DNA of 64,000 bases from Gorsachius magnificus (Eukaryota; Chordata; Aves; Pelecaniformes; Ardeidae). The position numbers and the translations under genes are program-made. Shown one piece after another: positions 58,357 to 64,000 of the stretch. Under the pieces are notes generated by a model. The model did not search any database, was not told the origin of the DNA, and saw nothing but the letters and a program-made list of their open reading frames with translations. The stretch lies in contig CM067083.1 of the NCBI GenBank assembly GCA_034008185.1, forward strand, positions 116,954,837 to 117,018,836, written 5' to 3'. Within the stretch, counting starts at the first letter, position 1. Each line of letters starts with the position of its first letter.

Positions 58357-60539
58357 TCATATCTGAACCATAACTCATCATACAGTGTTATGGTACACTG
58401 TGTCAAGAACCATGCTGACTGTTCCAAACAACCTTTATGCCTTTCATATGCCTGGAAATTGCTTCCATGAGCCATATACAAGATCAAATACTGTAGGGAA
58501 AGCATCTGAGGTGTTTATCTTCTCACAAAACGAAAGCAAAGGGCTATTCATTGAAATAGATAACAGATTTAAACATATTATGTTTTCTATGATGTACATC
58601 CTATTCAGGTGGTGTAAAACATTGGCACAGGATGTGGCACACACAAACCCTGTGTCTGTACTGGAAGAGAGGGTGCATGCCTTGTGCCTTGTGCACAAGG
58701 ATGAAGAGCTTGGCCTTGTGCAAATACTGCATCAGGACAAGAAGTGAGTGTGCACCGTTCTGCCTCATGCCCTCCTTTCTTTAGGATAGAAATCCACAAA
58801 AGAAAGGGGCTAAGTGGATCCCCTCAGGTACACTGCTCTGCCCTGCAAGAAGCTGTCCATGATATGTGTCCAGGTTCAGTCTACCAATGCACTTCTCTTT
58901 GATGTCAACGCAGTATTTGAACCCAGTAGATAAACAATGTGCACCAGTAAGAAAACACTTTTATCCAAGTGTTTCCTTCCTCGACTGACCAAATAAAACA
59001 AGTTCAAATGGCATTTATTTTTCTTAGGATATGGGAGTTTTTTCCCCTTATAACCTTGATTTAGGATGGTCACAGTCCTCACTGAAAACAGTTTTAAGTG
59101 TAGACTAGGCCTTAGAAAAAGAATTTCTTGTTTCTATTGATAAGAAGAGGAGCCAGAATTATTATACTTAATTCTAAAAAATGTTTTGAGAGCAGTTGTA
59201 ATTCTCAGCCTTGACACATCAATGTAATCTTAACAGAATGAAGCCTTCCTGGGGGTAGGCTTTAATGCATTTTCCTAAGTTTCTCAGCTGGCCACTGCTA
59301 GAGAAAGAATATTGGATTACCAAGAATATTGGATTACTATGTTCTTGTGCTCCACTAACTGGTAGAAAGAGTAATCAGCAAAAGGGCTACAGTTCTTGAG
59401 AGAAGAGACGACTTATCTTATGGGCTGATGTTATGGACATGATGTTACATTTTCCTCCCTTGCAAATGTTGAACTCACCTGTGTGTTCTGAAGAACATCA
59501 CACTTATCAGGCATGTTTGAGGAAGATTTTTTTAAAAAAGACGTTAGTTAAATTTTTGTATCCTTCAAAATTCATGTGCACAAAAACATGAATTCTGAGA
59601 GACAAAATATAACTAGCTCATATTATATATGCCAAAGACTTGAAATCCAATATATTGGGGTCTTCTGAACCTGTATGTAAATTTTCTGCTTCTCAAAGGG
59701 AGGTCTGCAAATTCTCCTTCTCCAAAAACATAAAGCTTTGATTTCAGTCAATTAGCAATGCTAAAATAATTTGACAAAAAGAAAAATCACTGTATGTGTT
59801 TCAGGGCCATGTGATAAATCAAGAAAGCTCTCATAGGTGTTGAGATTGAAGCACAGTGAAGAAACGCTTCCCAAATGTTTGAATACAGAAGTGTTGCCCA
59901 TGAAATATTGAGTCATCATTCTGAATCTGCCACTAATTTTCAATCTTGCCTTGAGCAGCTCACCTAAATCTCTCTGTTCAGTTTTGTCTTTTTAAAATTA
60001 AGATACTAAAATTTTATTTTCTATTCTGCGTAGGTATCTTTGATTAATTAGTTAATATCTGTAAAATCATCTGAAATGTGAACTGTTCTATAAGTATGAT
60101 ACATCGTATAAGAAGAGATTTTCATGCACAAATGACAAATTTCTCCAGTCATTAAATTTGCTAGAGGGGTAGAGTAAATGCATAAATGAACATATTCAGA
60201 GGGTGAAAAAGAGCAAGGTTAGATATAACTTCAAGGAGAAAACTGGGAGATACATGGGATGGACTGGTGGAGCATCATAGCTATCAATATCAGGCATATT
60301 TATGTCCTTTATCCATCGTACACATTGAAGATCTATTGAAGTGCCTTAGGAGAATGATATGGCAGTAATCCACTAAAATGTTGTTGCACTAAATTAAGAG
60401 TGCTGTCACTATACAAAAAGGACAGTTGCATTGTGGAATTCTGATTTGAAGATCAGAAAGGTAAAGTATTGGGATACAGCAGCTTGCTATAATGAAAACA
60501 TAATGAATGAAGGGACAAAGAGCAAACAAAGAAAATATC
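58357..60539. other. Unique sequence, nothing confidently recognised
   Basis: No host gene recognised. The first 90 bases may be an old CR1 continuation (see 57222). An 18/17-base direct duplication (AGAATATTGGATTAC core) lies at 59306-59339. A 120-codon frame at 58385-58747 has no recognisable motif. Confidence 0.45.
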
Positions 60540-60659
60540 ACCTCATGCCAAGCCACTTTCCATGAAATTTAAAAAGTCATGGCAGTCAGGTGAAGTCCCT
60601 GGTGACTAGAAAAGGGAAAACTTTTAAAAGTTTTAAAAAGGGTATTTATAAAGCATTTT

Positions 60660-61432
60660 AAAAAAGGGTAGACCTTGGGAATGAGAGATCTGTCAGCCTC
60701 ACCTCTGTGCCTGGGAAGATCATGGAACAGATCCTCCTAGAAGCTATGCTAAGGAACATAGAGAACAGGGAGGTGATTTGAGACATCCAGCATGGCTTCA
60801 CCAATGGTAAGTCTTGCCTGACAAATCTAGTGGCCTTCGATGATGGAGTGACTACATCAGTAGACAAGGGAAAAGCTACATATGTCATCTATCTGGAATT
60901 CTGTCAGGCCTTTGACACAGTCCCCCCCAACATCCTTCTCTCTAAAGTGGAGAGAGATGGATTTGGTGGGTGGGCTGTTCAGTGCATGAGGAATTGGTTC
61001 GATGGTCACATCCAGAGGGTAGTGGTCAACAGCTCAATGGATGATGGAAATCAGTGACAAGGGGTGGTGCACAGGGGTCTGTATTAGGACCAATATTGTT
61101 TAATATTTTCATCAATTACATAGACAGTAAGATCAAGTGCACCCTCAGCAAGTTTGCAGTAGACACCAAGCTGAGTGGTGCGGTTGGCATTCCTGAGGGA
61201 CTGGATGCCATCCAGAGGGACATGGACAAGCTCAAGAAATGGGCACATGTGAACCTCAGGAGGTTTAACAAGGCCAAGTACAAGGTCCTGCACCTGGGTT
61301 GGGGCAAACCCCAGTATCAATACAGGCTGGGGAAAGAAAGGATTGAGAACAGCACTGCTGAGAGGGATTTGAGGGCACTGATGGATGAGAAGCTGGACAT
61401 AAGCCAACGATGTGCATTCACAACCCAGAAGG
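60660..61432 (+). pseudogene. CR1 copy A reverse-transcriptase pseudogene
   Basis: Pieces in order: [18 protein letters not shown] near 60690-60750 (in the alternate frame), [17 protein letters not shown] near 60790-60838, [20 protein letters not shown] near 60890-60950, [15 protein letters not shown] near 60990-61035, [19 protein letters not shown] near 61065-61120, then [14 protein letters not shown] near 61255-61300. An in-frame stop lies near 60780. A stop at 61055-61057 and a frame shift break the region before QGSVLG. The catalytic FADD motif reads FAVD at 61153-61164 (GAT to GTA), so the first catalytic aspartate is lost. Dead enzyme. Confidence 0.88.
61428..61432. repeat. Target-site duplication GAAGG (left copy)
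   Basis: GAAGG at 61428-61432 is repeated exactly at 62036-62040. Deleting the LTR and one copy restores an uninterrupted CR1 reading (AACCCAGAAGGCCAACC), which proves the insertion. Confidence 0.95.
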
Positions 61433-62035
61433 TGTCGTGGTTTAACCCGGCTGGCAACTAAGCACCACGCAGCCACTCGCTCACTCCCCCCCCTCCCTCA
61501 GTGGGATGGGGGAGAGAATCGGAGAAAAGGAAAAAAAAAAAGTAAGACCCGTGGGTTGAGATACAGACAGTTTAATAAGAGAGAATAATAATAATAATAA
61601 TAATAATAATGGTAAGAAAATATACAGAATATATAAAACAAGTGATGCACACTGCAATTGCTCACCACCCACTGACCGATGCCCAGCCCGTCCCGAGCAG
61701 CGATCACTCCCCCCGAGCCGGGATCACACAGCCTGAGCTGCGACCACTCTGCCCGCGACCGACCGATCGACTAACCCCCCCCCCCGAGCATGACGTTCTA
61801 TGGTATGGAATAGCTCTTTGGACAGTTTGGGTCCTAGCTGTGCTGTACTCCCAGCTTGTTATGCACCTGGCCGAGCAGGAGAAGCTCAAAAAGTCCTTGA
61901 GCAGTCTGAGCACTGCTTGGCAACAACTAAAAACATCAGCGTGTTAGCAACATTCTTCTAGTACTAAATCCAAAACACAGCACTATTCTAGCTTCTGTGA
62001 AGAAAATTAACTCTATCCCAGCCAAAACCTGGACA
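61433..62035 (-). mobile_element. Solo LTR, avian ERVL-like family (subtype B), nested in CR1
   Basis: Plus-strand ends are TGTCGTGGTTTAACCCGGC and CAGCCAAAACCTGGACA, with TG/CA termini and a perfect GAAGG duplication. The minus-strand poly(A) signal ATTAAA is at 61576-61571. Contains an (AAT)n run at about 61583-61611, the subtype-B word 'gtgatgcacactgcaattgc' (61642-61661), three 20-bp tandem units (61695-61754), GACCGACCGATCGACTAA (61757-61774) and a C11 run near 61776. Very similar to the copy at 57759 along its length. No TATAAA at the position used by subtype A. Length is 603 bp. Confidence 0.95.
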
Positions 62036-62311
62036 GAAGGCCAACCATATCCTGGGCTGCATCAAAAGAATTGTGGCCAGCAGGTCGAGGGAGGTGATTC
62101 TGCCCCTCTACTCTGCTCTGGTGAGACCTCACCTGGAGTACTGCATCCAGCTCTGGAGCCCTCAGCACAAGAAGGACATGGAACTGTTGGAGCGGGTCCA
62201 GAGAAGGGCTACAAAGATGATCTGAGGGCTGGAGCACCTCTCTTATGAGGCCAGGCTGAGGGAGTTGGGTTTGTTCAGCCTGGAGAAGAGAAGGCTGCAG
62301 GGAGACCTTAT
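62036..62311 (+). mobile_element. CR1 LINE (copy A), right part
   Basis: Continuation of the CR1 left at 61432. Reads through 'ggccaaccatatcctgggct' (62039-62058), 'ctgctctggtgagacctcac' (62113-62132) coding [15 protein letters not shown] residues, 'gtccagagaagggctacaaa' (62197-62216), and 'ttcagcctggagaagagaag' (62274-62293) coding FSLEKRR. It stops at 62311 without the last part of ORF2 or a 3' UTR and is directly joined to a second CR1. Confidence 0.92.
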
Positions 62312-63209
62312 TTGGAACTGACTGAATGGCAGAGCTCAGAGTGTTCTGATCGGCGGCGCAGAGTCTGGTTGTAAGCTAGTAGTTAGTGGAGTTCCCCAGG
62401 GTTCAGTACTTGGCCTGGTCTTGTTCAACTTATTCATCAATGACCTGGACGAGGGGACAGAGTGCACCCTCAGCAAGTTTGCTGATGACACAAAACTGGG
62501 AGGAGTGGCTGACACGCCGGAAGACTGTGCTGCCATTCAGTGTGACCTGGACAGGCTGGAGAGTTGGGCAGAGAGGAATCTGATGAAGTTCAACAAGGAC
62601 AAGTGTAGAGTGCTGCACCTGAGGAGGTTTAACCCCATGCACCAGTACAGAATGGGGGCCTGACCTGGCGGATGACAAGCTGACCATGAGCCAGCAGGGT
62701 GCCCTTGCTGCCAAGAAGGCCAATGGTATCCTGGGGTGCATTATAGAAGGGTGTGGCCAGCAGGGCGAGGGAGGTTATCCTCCCCCTCTACTCTGCCCTG
62801 GTGAGATTGCACAAGTTCAAGAAAGTTGAGGAACTCCTAGAGAGAGTCCAGAGGCTGGCTACAATGATGAGGGGACTGGAGCATCTTCCCTGTGAGGAAA
62901 GGCTGAGAGAGCTGGGCTTGTTTAGCCTGAAGAAAAGACTGAGAGGGGATCTCAAAAATACTTACAAATACCTTAAGGGTGGATATCATGAAGACAGCAC
63001 CAGACTCTTCTCAGTGGTGTCCAGCGACAGGACAAGGGGCAATGGGCACAAACTGAAGGATAAGAGGTTTCAGTTGAATATGAGGAAGAACTTCTTTACA
63101 CTGAGGGTGACAGAGCACTGGAACAGGCTGTCCTGTGCAACCTGCTCTAGGTGAACCTGCTTTAGACTGGATGGTCTCCTGAGGTCACTTCCAACCCTTG
63201 CCATTCTGT
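62312..63209 (+). mobile_element. CR1 LINE (copy B)
   Basis: A second plus-strand CR1, entering in the RT palm (gactgaatggcagagctcag near 62319) and running to a 3' end at 63209. UTR words are 'gactggatggtctcctgagg' (63165-63184) and 'tcacttccaacccttgccat' (63185-63204). The terminal ATTCTATG repeats are reduced to a single ATTCTGT and replaced by an A-rich run. It belongs to the same broad type as copy A, so two partially overlapping CR1 segments lie head to tail. Confidence 0.92.
62330..63150 (+). pseudogene. CR1 copy B ORF2 C-terminal pseudogene
   Basis: Contains [22 protein letters not shown] in mixed frames near 62388-62452, and an intact FADD motif at 62478-62489 followed by [20 protein letters not shown] and [11 protein letters not shown] near 62588-62620. 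Around 62650-62670 sequence is lost (no LGEE...-type block before LADDKLTMSQQ). Near 62745 the frame changes, and it continues through [15 protein letters not shown] (a shortened [16 protein letters not shown] block, near 62795-62835) to [20 protein letters not shown] near 62895-62955 and the tail near 63050-63140. Non-functional. The frames on the minus strand here are shadows. Confidence 0.85.
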
Positions 63210-63236
63210 AAAAAAATAAAATAAAATAAAAAAAAA
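63210..63236. repeat. A-rich (AAAT)n tract at CR1 3' end
   Basis: A run of A with TAAAA units directly following the ATTCTGT of CR1 copy B. CR1 elements normally end in a short octamer repeat, so this tail is either a secondary microsatellite expansion or an unusual priming product. Confidence 0.75.
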
Positions 63237-64000
63237 TCACTGAACTCTGGGAAATAAAACACTAAAATCTAATTGTTAGATAAACATATAAACACAAATC
63301 AAACAGCCAAGAAGAGAAATCTTGAGACTGAAAATCCAAAATAATGAACATTTCACCAAAGGAAAGTGATGTGTATTTAGATTACACAGAATTTTTACTG
63401 GTGTCATCAAGGATATCCATTATTGCCAAAGAGTAGACAGATCTTATTTTAAAGTATTTGGGAAAAAAATTGTCTGTGATTGTAGTAGTTTGGGTGGAAA
63501 GAATGATTTTAACAAATCTCCTTATTTTTTTCTATAAGTTTATAATTCATTTGCAAGAATTTAGAAATTTAAAGTCCTCCAATATAAAAGTCCGTTATGG
63601 TTTGAAATGTCAACTAATTTATGTCTATAAATATTTTTAAATGGAAAGGTAAAACTCAAACCAAAACTTTTCTAAATAACCGAAATGAAGCTTTATGATG
63701 GATTATTTCTTGTTTTTCCCAAAGCACCTGAGATAGGTACATGTATTTTAATGTCAATTTAGCAAAGAAACAATGAGCGCTTTGTTGCTGTGAGTTTCCT
63801 GCAGCTGAGGATGATAATACTGTTTGGGAGGTAACTGAGAGATGCTGAGTAGCTGAGCAGATGATGTATTTAGACATGGTAAGTCTTTTTTATCATTCAA
63901 TTTACTTAATATAATTATGAATACCACTAAATGACTCTTATGAACAATGACATCTATGAAGACACTGAAAGTGGGAACAAATTGTCATTTCCTGCTGTTC
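63237..64000. other. Unique AT-rich sequence, nothing recognised
   Basis: No gene or transposon recognised to the end of the window. In particular, the missing 3' part of CR1 copy A is not here. Confidence 0.5.

Larger units (their letters stand above)
60540..61432 (+). mobile_element. CR1 LINE (copy A), left part, interrupted by an LTR
   Basis: Plus-strand CR1 of an older subfamily, entering in the RT domain near 'cacctcatgccaagccactt' (60540-60559) and 'catggcagtcaggtgaagtc' (60578-60597). It continues through the RT palm to 61432, where a solo LTR interrupts it. The element resumes at 62036 with exact continuity after removing one GAAGG duplication. It is therefore older than the LTR. Confidence 0.92.

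Noticed and set aside
58385..58747. 120-codon plus-strand frame
   Set aside because: Begins in sequence that may be old CR1 and shows no recognisable domain; treated as chance.
61084..61476. 130-codon minus-strand frame
   Set aside because: Antisense of CR1 copy A RT; not a gene.
1..64000. CRISPR arrays, tRNA/rRNA genes, operons or other prokaryotic systems
   Set aside because: No regularly spaced direct repeats, no tRNA cloverleaf or rRNA-like sequence, and all homology is to avian LINE and LTR elements, so the window is a vertebrate nuclear region.

Overview
The window looks like nuclear DNA from a bird. The diagnostic features are many fragments of CR1, the dominant avian LINE, in several age layers, the youngest ending in the ATTCTATGAT-type 3' repeat. 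There are also six solo LTRs of one avian endogenous-retrovirus family that read TGTCCTGGTTT...CCACGACA on the minus strand. I cannot name the species. Base composition is AT-rich. I found no rRNA, tRNA, CRISPR, operon or complete host protein-coding gene, so this is a gene-poor intergenic or long-intron region. All convincing coding homology belongs to broken CR1 ORF2 (endonuclease/reverse transcriptase).

Layout. 1-14,765 is mostly featureless sequence with three very old plus-strand CR1 remnants (2.2, 6.0 and 13.1 kb), one solo LTR (9.05-9.63 kb), a purine tract (7.16 kb) and a GC-richer alternating purine/pyrimidine patch (11.35-11.79 kb). 14.77-18.28 kb holds two minus-strand CR1 copies: a 2.4 kb copy running from endonuclease to 3' end but missing the RT catalytic block, and a 0.9 kb copy with a long open ORF2 C-terminus. 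18.8-22.1 kb has older CR1 pieces of both strands around a second LTR. A younger plus-strand CR1 lies at 25.48-26.41 kb. 26.4-44.5 kb is sparse: an old CR1 piece (30.9 kb), a C-rich LTR (35.7 kb), an old CR1 piece (37.9 kb) and a possible TATA + signal-peptide first exon (39.90-40.04 kb). CR1 pieces follow at 44.5 and 45.5 kb, then about 5.6 kb of nothing recognisable, an LTR at 51.3 kb and CR1 3' ends at 52.3, 53.9 and 54.1 kb. 57.2-58.4 kb is an old CR1 with an LTR just beyond it. 60.5-63.2 kb is the most complex block: a CR1 split by a solo LTR with a perfect 5-bp target duplication, then abruptly joined to a second CR1.

The elements do not form a pathway. The interest is in insertion history (nesting, target duplications, deletions), the uniform orientation and two structural subtypes of the solo LTRs, and two weakly supported candidate host exons. 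I did not find convincing evidence of a new biological system.
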